From Phytohabitans maris (GTDB lineage Bacteria > Actinomycetota > Actinomycetes > Mycobacteriales > Micromonosporaceae): a DNA stretch of 64,000 bases. The notes under the pieces were generated by a model, which was not told the DNA's origin, ran no database searches, and saw nothing but the letters and a program-made list of their open reading frames with translations. Each line of letters begins with the position of its first letter. The first letter of the stretch is position 1. Positions 15,650 through 22,894 of this stretch are shown piece by piece. The DNA lies in assembly GCF_031085175.1 (NCBI RefSeq), contig NZ_JAVHUY010000029.1, forward strand, positions 1 to 64,000. The letters run 5' to 3'. The translations under genes and the position numbers were made by a program.

Positions 15650-16912
15650 GTGCGAGTCGTCCGTCGCATGTCGACAGTCCTGGTGTTCGCCGTCGCGATG
15701 TGCCTGCTCGCGTCGTCGCAGGTGTACGCCGGAACGCCGGTCGTCGCGACCTCCGGCGTCCCGCTGCCCGACGGGGTGTACCCGGGCCAGGCCGGCTACG
15801 AGGCGGCCGGCTACTACCAGTACGCGCCGTCGATCGTCCAGACCTCCGACACGCAGCGGATCGTCTACTACTGCGCCAACCGCGTCCGCTACGACCGGGC
15901 CGCCGGCAACGCGCTCGCGGCCACGCACGACCACGTGCTCTTCAACGTCGGCACCCGGCAGTCCAACGGCGCGTACCGCTGGGGTGCCACCCAGGTGGCG
16001 CTCCGCCCGCGGCTCCAGCCCGGCGACCCCGACCACCATCCGGCCACCCCGGCCTGGGCGGCGTACCACATCTGCGACCCGGATGTCGTCAGTGGACGGT
16101 TCACGTACGCGGCGCCGGGGCTCGGGCGGCGCACGTACACCTGGGCGATGTTCTTCACCGGCGCCGACAACGACGACCACGGCGCCGACGGCCGCTTCAA
16201 CGTGGTCGGGGTCGCGCTCGCCACCTCACCGCTCGGGCCGTGGACGATCGTCGCGTCGCCCGTCGTCGACATCACCGAGCCGGACTACAACCCGGCCGGG
16301 TACGGGGTGGGCCAGCCGAGCGTCACCAGCGTCGACGGGCAGGGCCGGCTGCTGCTCTTCTACAGTGGACTGGACTGCGCCGCGCTGGACACGCCGAACC
16401 CGTCCTGCGACGGCACGGAGCGGGGCACCGCCCGGCGCACCCTCGACCTCGGCGACGCCAACGCGCCGGTCCTCGGCACCCGGTCGTTCGTCACGACGGC
16501 CGGCCTGACGCCGGAGCCGTTCCTGCCGGACTCCGGCCGGTTCCTGCACAACGCCTCCTGGGCGTACGACGGCAGCCGCGACTCGTTCGTCGTCTCCCGC
16601 GACACCGGTGCGCTGGAGGGCAACGAGGTCCAGCGGAACGTCGAGGTCGACCGGATCGCGGGGGCGAGCGTCTGGGCCGGCGGCGGCACCTGGACCGTGC
16701 TGGGCCAGATCACCGGCGCCCACTCCGGGTACCGGTGGAACCACAACTCCGGCCTCGTCCGCGACCCGTACGGCGGCCTGGCCTACCAGCGCCCGCTGGA
16801 CTACTCGGGCGTGGACGTCTACTTCGCCACCGAACCCGGCACCGGCGACGGCCCGCCACCCTGGGACGGCTACTTCTCGTACCGCATGCGGCACTCCGCC
16901 TCGCCCCTGTGA
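15650..16912 (+). CDS. Secreted five-bladed beta-propeller (GH43/GH32-like) protein
   Basis: A 420-residue secreted protein. The GTG at 15650 gives a signal peptide VRVVRR + STVLVFAVAMCLLASSQVYA with cleavage after VYA; the ATG at 15668 would also serve. The mature part has repeated propeller-type segments: YQYAPSIVQTSDTQRIVYYCAN, YTWAMFFTGADNDDHGADG, SPLGPWTIVASP, GVGQPSVTSVDGQGRLLLFYSG and FLHNASWAYDG. SPLGPW and GQPS resemble family 43 glycosidases and related beta-fructosidase-superfamily proteins. I cannot identify the full acid triad, so it may be a glycan-binding or inactive member. It is divergent from the metalloprotease lipoprotein operon and convergent with the large SARP gene. Confidence 0.7.
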   Translation: MRVVRRMSTVLVFAVAMCLLASSQVYAGTPVVATSGVPLPDGVYPGQAGYEAAGYYQYAPSIVQTSDTQRIVYYCANRVRYDRAAGNALAATHDHVLFNVGTRQSNGAYRWGATQVALRPRLQPGDPDHHPATPAWAAYHICDPDVVSGRFTYAAPGLGRRTYTWAMFFTGADNDDHGADGRFNVVGVALATSPLGPWTIVASPVVDITEPDYNPAGYGVGQPSVTSVDGQGRLLLFYSGLDCAALDTPNPSCDGTERGTARRTLDLGDANAPVLGTRSFVTTAGLTPEPFLPDSGRFLHNASWAYDGSRDSFVVSRDTGALEGNEVQRNVEVDRIAGASVWAGGGTWTVLGQITGAHSGYRWNHNSGLVRDPYGGLAYQRPLDYSGVDVYFATEPGTGDGPPPWDGYFSYRMRHSASPL

Positions 16913-16925
16913 CCGGGCTCGCCGG

Positions 16926-16956
16926 CTAGGGCCTGTATCAAATGCCTTGCCGGGCC
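16926..16956 (+). repeat. CTAG-flanked element end overlapping the SARP stop codon
   Basis: CTAG followed by GGCCTGTATCAAAT and CCTTGCCGGGC matches the reverse complement of the right end of the 60337-60453 element (CTAGCCCCTGTTTCGAAA and CCTTGCCGGGC). The stop codon of the large SARP gene (16938-16940, minus strand) lies inside the match, so the last few codons of that gene come from element-like sequence. Confidence 0.45.
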
Positions 16957-19900
16957 AGGTGGGCGCCGAGTTCGCGGCCGCCGACCGTGACCGCGCGCAG
17001 GGTGGCCGGCAGGCCGAGGCCGGCGCGCAGCTTCCGGGCCGCGGACCGGGCGCTCCGGGCGGCGTCGGGCTGGCCGCCGGCGGCGGCGACGGCGGCCCGC
17101 ACGTCGAGGGTACGGGCGGTCCAGTATGGACTGTCCAGCCGCTGCCAGATCGACAGGGACCGCTCCACCGCCGCCACGGCGGGCGCGGTCCGTCCACTGT
17201 GCAGGTAGAGGTCGGCCTGGCTGCGCAGCGTCAGAGCCTCACCGAAGCGCTCGCCGTACCGGCGGTACGCGGCCAGGCAGTCGTCGAGCATCCGCTCGGC
17301 GCGGTCCGGTTCCCCGCAGACGTCGGCCAGGTGGGCCAGCCAGTGCCGCGCGTGCACCTCGCCGGCGTGGTCGCCCACCTTCGCGGCGAGCTCGCCGGAG
17401 AGCTCCAGCTGCGCGGCCGCGTCGGACAGCCGGCCGGCGGCCAGGTACACCAGCCCCAGGCAACGGCGCCCCGCGGCCATCCCGTTGTGGTGCCCGATCC
17501 GGTTGGAGATGGTCAGCGCCTGCTCGGCGTCCCGCTCGGCCCGCCGGATGTCGCCGCGTTCCAGGTGGACGCTGACCAGCCCGCGACGGGCGTACGCCTC
17601 GGCCCGCGGGCTGCCGCTGCTCCGGGCGCTGTCGATCGCCCGGTCCAGCCACCCGGCCGCCTCCAGGTACCGGCCGCGCAGGCGCAGCAGCACGCCGAGC
17701 CCGGACGCGGCCGCCGTCTCGCCGGGGTCGTTCGTGTCCTGGTAGGCCCGCAGCGCCGTCTGGAACGCCGCGATCGCCTCGTCGTAGCGGTCCACCACCG
17801 TGTTCAGCTCGCCGAGGTTGCGGCACATCACGGCCTCGCCGAGGCGGTCGCCGGCCTGCCGGGCCGCCGCCAGAGCCACCTCGTGGACGTCCCGCCAGTC
17901 GTCGAAGTGGGTGGCGATCTCGAAGTAGCCGGCCAGCGCGGCGGCCAGCCGCCAGGCCACGCCCGCCAGCCCGGCCGCCGCCGCCTGCCGGATCAGCGCG
18001 CACAACGTGGTCCGCTCCGCGTTCAGCCAGCTCAACGGCGCGGCCGTGAGCCGGTGCAGGTCGGCGTCGGGCAGCCGCCACCCGGCGGGTACGGCCGGCG
18101 CCGGATCGAGGAAGCCGGCGTCGAGGCTCTCGTCGGCGCGGCGCGCCACCGTCAGGTACGCCGCGCAGACCCGGCCCAGGGCGGCCGTCCGCGCCGCCGG
18201 TGTGTCCTCCGCCTCGGCCCGTTCCCGGGCGAAGAGGCGGACCAGGTCGTGCAGCCGGTACCGGTGTTCGAGGGTCGCGTCGGTCGAGTCGAACTCCAGC
18301 AGATGGTTGTCGACCAGTTCGCCGGTGACCCGCTCGCCCTCGGCCGGGGTGCGGTCCAGCAGCGCGCCGACGACCCAGCCGGGGACCGTCGGCGTGCTCA
18401 GCAGCCCCAACAGCCGCAGGGCGCGGCGGGCGGGGGCCTGCAGCGTCTCGTAGCTGAGGGCGACGCTCGATCGCACCTCCAGGTCTCCGGCGACCAGCTC
18501 GTCCAGGCGGCGCCGCTCGTCGTCCAGCGCGTCCGCCAGCCGGCCGGCGGAGAGGTGCCGGCGGGTGGCCAGCCGGGCTCCGGCGATGCGCAGCGCCAGC
18601 GGCAGGTTGCCGCAGAGCCCGATGAGCCGGCGGGCGGCGTGCGGCTCGCGCTGGCTCCGGTCGTCGCCGGCCGCGGCGGAGAGCAGGTCGAGCGCCTCGG
18701 CGTCGCTGAGCACGTCCAGGCCGACGCGAGCCACCGCCTCCAGCCCGGCGAGGGCGGCCCGGCTGGTGACCAGCGCCGCGCTGTGGCCGGTGCCGGGCAG
18801 CAGCGGCCGCACCTGGCGCTCGTGCACCGCGTTGTCGAGCACCACCAGCACCCGCAGGCCGGCCAGCACGGCCCGGTACCGCCGGGCCCGCTCGGCCACC
18901 CCGTCCGGGATCTCCGCACCGGTGACGCCGAGGGTCTTGAGCAGCGAGGCCAGTACGTCGGCCGGTTCGGCGGTGCTGTTCTCCGGGCCGCGCAGGTCGG
19001 CGAAGAGCTGGCCGTCGGGGAAGGCGTCCCGCATCAGGTCCGCGACATGCACGGCGAACGCGCTCTTGCCGACGCCCGCCTTCCCGGTCACCAGCACGGT
19101 CCGGGCCGCCGCCGCCCCGGCCGGCCCGCGGCGGGCGTCCAGCAGGCCGAGTACCCGGTCGACCTGCTCGTGGCGGCCCACGAAGTCGGGTACCCGGCCG
19201 GGAAGCTGGTAGGACGCGGCCCGGGGCGCGGGCAGGTCGGGCGGCGGCGCGGGCGGCTCGGGCTCGTCGGCGAGCAGCTGCTGGTGGATCCGGCGCAGCT
19301 CGCTGCCGGGCCGCACGCCCAGCTCGTCGGAGAGGACGCCGGCCACGGTCGCGTACGCGGCCAGCGCGTCGGAGCGGCGACCGCACCGGTGCAGGGCGAC
19401 CAGCAGCCGGGCCCACAGCGGCTCCCGCAGCGGATGCTCGGCGACCAGCTCGCGCAGCTCGGCGACGAGCTCGGCGTGCCGGCCGACGGCGAGCTTCGCG
19501 TCCGCCAGGTCCTCCCAGGCGCACAGGCGCCGTTCTTCCAGCCGTTCGGCCTCGGCCAGCACGGTGGGCGTGTGCGGTACGTCGGCCAGCGGGCGGCCGC
19601 GCCACAGCGACAGCGCCTCGGTCAGCCGCGCCACGGCGGTCGCCGCCTCCCGCCCGGCCAGCGCCTCGCGGCCCTGGTCGACCAGGGCGGCGAACCGGCC
19701 GGCGTCCACCTCGTCCGGTGCGACGCTCAGCTCGTACCCGCCGGGACGGGTCAGCAGCCGCACCGGCGGCGAACCGAGGGCGCGGCGCAGCCGGTACACG
19801 TAGACCTGCAGCGTCTTCGCCGCCGACTCCGGCGGCTGGTCTCCCCACAGCTCGGCGATGAGGCGGTCGGCCGACACGAACCGGTTCGCGTTGATCAACA

Positions 19901-19997
19901 GGCAGGTGAGCAGGAGACGCCACTTCGCCGCGTTGAGCTGACTCCACTCCTGACCGTTCCACACATTCAGCCGGCCAAGGATCTGGTAGCGCATCAT
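16938..19997 (-). CDS. AfsR/SARP-family regulator with BTAD, NB-ARC ATPase and TPR domains
   Basis: A 1019-residue regulator. The winged-helix DNA-binding domain is at residues 1-90 (MMRYQILGRLNVW ... LIAELWGDQPPESA ... LQVYVYRLRRALG). The BTAD domain lies about 95-245 (LSDELGVRPGSELRRIHQQLL). The NB-ARC ATPase has Walker A GKAGVGKSAF near 305-312 and Walker B RVLVVLDNAV. TPR repeats run to the C-terminus (AMCRNLGELNTVVDRYDEAIAAF, AAASGLGVLLRLRGRY). It is a close architectural sibling of the 6884-9745 gene but clearly diverged. Its target is unknown; the secreted propeller gene and the double-HTH gene flank it. ATG 19997 or 19994 is the start (MMRYQ); the ribosome site is weak. The extreme C-terminus overlaps a repeat-like element end. 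Confidence 0.92.
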   Translation of the reverse strand: MMRYQILGRLNVWNGQEWSQLNAAKWRLLLTCLLINANRFVSADRLIAELWGDQPPESAAKTLQVYVYRLRRALGSPPVRLLTRPGGYELSVAPDEVDAGRFAALVDQGREALAGREAATAVARLTEALSLWRGRPLADVPHTPTVLAEAERLEERRLCAWEDLADAKLAVGRHAELVAELRELVAEHPLREPLWARLLVALHRCGRRSDALAAYATVAGVLSDELGVRPGSELRRIHQQLLADEPEPPAPPPDLPAPRAASYQLPGRVPDFVGRHEQVDRVLGLLDARRGPAGAAAARTVLVTGKAGVGKSAFAVHVADLMRDAFPDGQLFADLRGPENSTAEPADVLASLLKTLGVTGAEIPDGVAERARRYRAVLAGLRVLVVLDNAVHERQVRPLLPGTGHSAALVTSRAALAGLEAVARVGLDVLSDAEALDLLSAAAGDDRSQREPHAARRLIGLCGNLPLALRIAGARLATRRHLSAGRLADALDDERRRLDELVAGDLEVRSSVALSYETLQAPARRALRLLGLLSTPTVPGWVVGALLDRTPAEGERVTGELVDNHLLEFDSTDATLEHRYRLHDLVRLFARERAEAEDTPAARTAALGRVCAAYLTVARRADESLDAGFLDPAPAVPAGWRLPDADLHRLTAAPLSWLNAERTTLCALIRQAAAAGLAGVAWRLAAALAGYFEIATHFDDWRDVHEVALAAARQAGDRLGEAVMCRNLGELNTVVDRYDEAIAAFQTALRAYQDTNDPGETAAASGLGVLLRLRGRYLEAAGWLDRAIDSARSSGSPRAEAYARRGLVSVHLERGDIRRAERDAEQALTISNRIGHHNGMAAGRRCLGLVYLAAGRLSDAAAQLELSGELAAKVGDHAGEVHARHWLAHLADVCGEPDRAERMLDDCLAAYRRYGERFGEALTLRSQADLYLHSGRTAPAVAAVERSLSIWQRLDSPYWTARTLDVRAAVAAAGGQPDAARSARSAARKLRAGLGLPATLRAVTVGGRELGAHLARQGI

Positions 19998-20094
19998 TGT
20001 CCCCGCGTCATGCCTCGCGATGCTGCGACCCGCGTACGGCGCAGACACCCGGCACAGGAAAGCGGCTACGGCACGCGTTGACGAGGGCAATCGT

Positions 20095-20118
20095 TGTCAA
20101 TGCCTGTCCGGGTGTCAA
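20095..20118 (-). promoter_or_regulatory. Two TTGACA boxes upstream of the SARP gene (candidate -35 elements)
   Basis: On the minus strand TTGACA occurs twice, at 20118-20113 and 20100-20095, 98-121 bp upstream of the SARP start. The first has AACGAT 17 bp downstream as a weak -10. The TTGAC at 20079 and GTCAA at 20096-20100 also form an inverted repeat. Assignment is tentative. Confidence 0.3.
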
Positions 20119-20238
20119 CCCCTACGGAGGGTGACTGCCGGGGCCCGCGCTACCGGCGCGCTACCGCGGCGCATCGCCGGCCCGGTACACCCTGATCGTC
20201 ACGCCGCGGGCCCTGCCGGCGTGCGGGGGAGGTGGAGG

Positions 20239-20793
20239 GTGGCGGCGTCGCTTGGGATGCTGTCGTGCGGTGGCGGGTCGACCGGGTCGCAGACCACCCG
20301 GCCGGCCGAGCTGACCGGAGCGCAGTGGCGGATCCTGCGCCTGATGACGATGGGGATGAGCGACGTGGCCCTGTCCTCGGCCACCGGTGCGACGGTCAAG
20401 ACCGTCCGCCGCCACGTCACGGCGGTCCTGCTGGTGCTGGGGGCGCGGACCCGGTTCGCGGGCGGTGTCGAGGCGGCCCGCCGCGGCTGGCTACGCGCCG
20501 AGCACCTCGCCGCCGGCGGTGCGGACGACGGCTCGTTGACCCCGTTCGACCGGCGGGTGCTGGCACTGCTGGCCGCCGGCCACCGCGACGCCTACGTGGC
20601 CACGCTGACCGGCACCTGCGTGCGGACCGTGCGGCGGCGGATCACCGCGATCGTCGCGCACTTCGGCGTCACCAGCCGGTTCGCGGCCGGTGTGGAGGCG
20701 TACCGGCGCGGGCTGGTGCCCGCGGCGCTCGCTCATCCGGGCAGGGCCAGTGACGGCTCGCCGGTGCGCCGGAGCAGGTCGCCCGCCGCGTGA
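20239..20793 (+). CDS. Tandem double helix-turn-helix (LuxR/GerE-like) DNA-binding protein
   Basis: A 184-residue protein made almost entirely of two copies of one HTH domain. Copy 1 is about residues 28-90 (LTGAQWRILRLMTMG ... VKTVRRHVTAVLLVLG ... RFAGGVEAARRG). Copy 2 is about 97-160 (LTPFDRRVLALLAAG ... VRTVRRRITAIVAHFG ... RFAAGVEAYRRG). The two align without gaps and are about half identical by eye. The helices resemble LuxR/NarL C-terminal domains, but there is no receiver or sensor domain. It probably binds DNA as a covalent pseudo-dimer; this is inference. GTG 20239 is preceded by GGAGG. The 3' end overlaps the convergent small SARP gene by 61 bp. Confidence 0.7.
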   Translation: MAASLGMLSCGGGSTGSQTTRPAELTGAQWRILRLMTMGMSDVALSSATGATVKTVRRHVTAVLLVLGARTRFAGGVEAARRGWLRAEHLAAGGADDGSLTPFDRRVLALLAAGHRDAYVATLTGTCVRTVRRRITAIVAHFGVTSRFAAGVEAYRRGLVPAALAHPGRASDGSPVRRSRSPAA

Positions 20794-21665
20794 CGGGCGT
20801 GCCGGGCGGCCGAGTGCTCGCCCAGCGCCTCGCACCCGTCCGCGAGGGCCCGCAGGCCGGTCGCGAGCAGGTCGATGGAGAGCGGCCCGTCCGCCGGTAC
20901 GGGACGCGCGTCGGCGAGCGACCCGTCGCCGCGGAGGATCCGCTCGTGCAGCCGCCGCAGCTCGGGGCCGGGGTCGGTGCCGAGCTCGGCGGCCAGCACC
21001 CCACGCAGCTCGGCGTACGCGGCGAGCGCCTCGCCCGGCCGTCCGGACCGGCACAGGGCCAGGATCAGGCAGCCCCACAGCCGCTCCCGCAACGGATGCT
21101 CCTTGACCAGGGCCCGCAGCTCGGGGACCACCCGCTCGGGGCGGCCCAGGTCGAGCCAGGCGTGCGCCCACTGCTCGGCCACCGCGAGCCGCCGCTCCTC
21201 CACCAGCATCACCTTCGTCTGCAGCCCCGGCCCGCACGCCAGCCCGTCGAGCGCCCGCCCGCGCCAGAGCCGGAGTGCCTGCTCGAAGCTGTCCGCCGCC
21301 GCTCGCGGCCGCCCGTCGCGCAGCTCCCGGCCGCCCCGGTCGGCCAGGCCGTAGAACCGGTCCAGGTCCAGCTCGCCGGGGAGCACGGTCAGCTCGTAGA
21401 CGCCGGTCCACGGGGTACGCAGGCGGGAGCCCTGCTCGCCGGGTACCCGCAGCAGGCGGCGCAGGCCGGACAGGTACATCCGCAGGTTCGACCCGGCGGC
21501 GGCCGGCGGGTCCCACCAGACCGAGTCGACGAGGCGGGCGGTGGAGAGCGGCTCGTTCGCACTGAGCAGGAGCGCCGCGAGCACGGTCCGTTGCTTCAGC
21601 GTGCCGGAGTCCAGGCATTCGCCGTCCTGGCAGACCTCCGGCCGCCCCAGTACCCGGAATTCCAC
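20733..21665 (-). CDS. Stand-alone SARP transcriptional activator (winged helix + BTAD)
   Basis: A 310-residue regulator of the small DnrI/ActII-ORF4 class. The OmpR-like winged helix is at residues 1-95 (MEFRVLGRPEV ... LLLSANEPLSTARLVDSVW ... LRMYLSGLRRLL). The BTAD domain spans about 100-250 (YELTVLPGELDLDRFYGLADR ... VKEHPLRERLWGCLILAL ... LAAELGTDPGPELRRLHERIL). A C-terminal helical tail of about 50 residues follows (ALGEHSAARHARHAAGDLL). It has no ATPase or TPR region, unlike its neighbours. Such SARPs switch on adjacent gene sets. It is divergent from the murein endopeptidase gene that opens the secretome island, with an 8-bp perfect dyad between them, and its 3' end overlaps the double-HTH gene. 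Confidence 0.88.
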   Translation of the reverse strand: MEFRVLGRPEVCQDGECLDSGTLKQRTVLAALLLSANEPLSTARLVDSVWWDPPAAAGSNLRMYLSGLRRLLRVPGEQGSRLRTPWTGVYELTVLPGELDLDRFYGLADRGGRELRDGRPRAAADSFEQALRLWRGRALDGLACGPGLQTKVMLVEERRLAVAEQWAHAWLDLGRPERVVPELRALVKEHPLRERLWGCLILALCRSGRPGEALAAYAELRGVLAAELGTDPGPELRRLHERILRGDGSLADARPVPADGPLSIDLLATGLRALADGCEALGEHSAARHARHAAGDLLRRTGEPSLALPG

Positions 21666-21709
21666 GTCAACGTTCTATCCGGGAACGCCGGGCCCGGGCG
21701 AGGGGAGAA

Positions 21710-21735
21710 GTGGACACGGGGTCTGCGGTGTCCAC
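21710..21735. promoter_or_regulatory. Inverted repeat between the divergent SARP and endopeptidase genes
   Basis: GTGGACAC (21710-21717) and GTGTCCAC (21728-21735) are exact reverse complements, separated by 10 bp, with half-sites 18 bp apart. They lie 45 bp upstream of the SARP start and 46 bp upstream of the peptidase ATG. This is a plausible operator controlling both. The half-site also resembles a DnaA-box core (TGTCCAC). Confidence 0.45.
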
Positions 21736-21780
21736 ATTTGACCTCCCGGTGCGGTGGCCCCGACCGTACCTTCGGCGGGC

Positions 21781-22779
21781 ATGAGGACCCACAAGGCCGG
21801 GCGGCGCTGGTCGCGGTTGGCAACGCGCCTGCTCGTGGTGACGATGCTGGCGCTGCCCGCGGCCGCCTTCGGCGCGGGTGGGGCGTCCGCCTTCGGCGGC
21901 GCCTTCTACCCGGCCCAGCGCCTGGGCAACCGCGGCGTCGACGTGCTGGCCATCGAGTACCTGCTCCAGCACCACGGCCACGACGTGCCCGCCGACGGCC
22001 AGTTCACGTCCTCTGTGGACACCGCGGTGCGGGCGTTCCAGTCGGCCCGGGGGCTCGGCGTCGACGGGATCGTCGGCCCGAGGACGTGGGCCGCGCTGGT
22101 GGTGACCATCGGCCGCGGTGCGAGCGGTCCGGCGGTGCGGGCCGTGCAGGAGCAGCTCAACGAGAAGCGAAACGCCGGCCTCGCGGTCAGCGGCACGTTC
22201 GACGACGCCACCCACGCGGCGGTGGTGGCGTTCCAGGGGCATGCCGCGATCGCCGCCGACGGCATCGTCGGCGCCGTCACCTGGACCAACCTGGCCTGGC
22301 ACTACGCGTACCCGGACATGTCCGCCGGCCTCTGCGACCAGGACCCGGACGGAAACGGCACCGCCAACTGGGCCACCGGCGCGGCGGTGGCGCAGCTCGA
22401 AGCGGCCGCCGCCAGCTTCGCCGGCACCGGCCAGGGCCAGGTGCCGCTGGGCGACGCGAGCAGGGAGCACGGCGGCGACATCCCCGGCCACTCCAGCCAC
22501 GAGGTCGGCCTCGACATCGACGTGTGGCCGATCCGCACCGACTCGGCGCAGTGCACGGCCGGCCGGATCACGTGGCGGTCGTCGACCTACGACCGGGCCG
22601 CCACCCGCCAGCTCGTCCAGGCGATCCGGAGCGCGGCGCCCGGCCACGTGCGGCTCGTCTTCTTCAACGACCCGACCCTGATCGCCGAGGGGCTCACCAC
22701 GGAGTACGCCGGCCACGACAACCACCTGCACATCCGTTACTGCGAGCGGGTCCATCCGAACAGCCTCTACACCTGCTGA
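21781..22779 (+). CDS. Secreted murein endopeptidase (MepA/M74-like) with two peptidoglycan-binding domains
   Basis: A 332-residue protein. A basic N-terminus and hydrophobic core (LVVTMLALPAAAFGAGGASA) form a Sec signal. Two PG_binding_1 modules follow, at about 45-108 (GNRGVDVLAIEYLLQHHG ... DGIVGPRTWAAL) and 112-170 (DGIVGAVTWTNL). The catalytic domain contains HGGDIPGHSSHEVGLDID (residues 230-247) and GHDNHLHIRY (311-320), the metal-ligand pattern of penicillin-insensitive murein endopeptidases, which cut D-Ala-mDAP cross-links. It therefore probably trims the wall outside the cell. The ATG at 21781 is favoured over upstream frame extension because it gives a proper signal peptide. It opens the plus-strand secretome island and is divergent from the small SARP. 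Confidence 0.85.
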   Translation: MRTHKAGRRWSRLATRLLVVTMLALPAAAFGAGGASAFGGAFYPAQRLGNRGVDVLAIEYLLQHHGHDVPADGQFTSSVDTAVRAFQSARGLGVDGIVGPRTWAALVVTIGRGASGPAVRAVQEQLNEKRNAGLAVSGTFDDATHAAVVAFQGHAAIAADGIVGAVTWTNLAWHYAYPDMSAGLCDQDPDGNGTANWATGAAVAQLEAAAASFAGTGQGQVPLGDASREHGGDIPGHSSHEVGLDIDVWPIRTDSAQCTAGRITWRSSTYDRAATRQLVQAIRSAAPGHVRLVFFNDPTLIAEGLTTEYAGHDNHLHIRYCERVHPNSLYTC

Positions 22780-22894
22780 GCGCGGAAGTGCGGAAGATGT
22801 GCGGCTGCCTGTTCATCCTGTTGCTGGCCGCGCGCCCCACCCGTACCCGGCCGGGCCGGGCGGTGGGGCGCGCACGTGGAGCGGAGGGATCGCG

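Noticed and set aside
6884-21665. A secondary-metabolite gene cluster implied by the SARP genes
   Set aside because: No polyketide synthase, NRPS, terpene cyclase or RiPP genes are in or next to the block.
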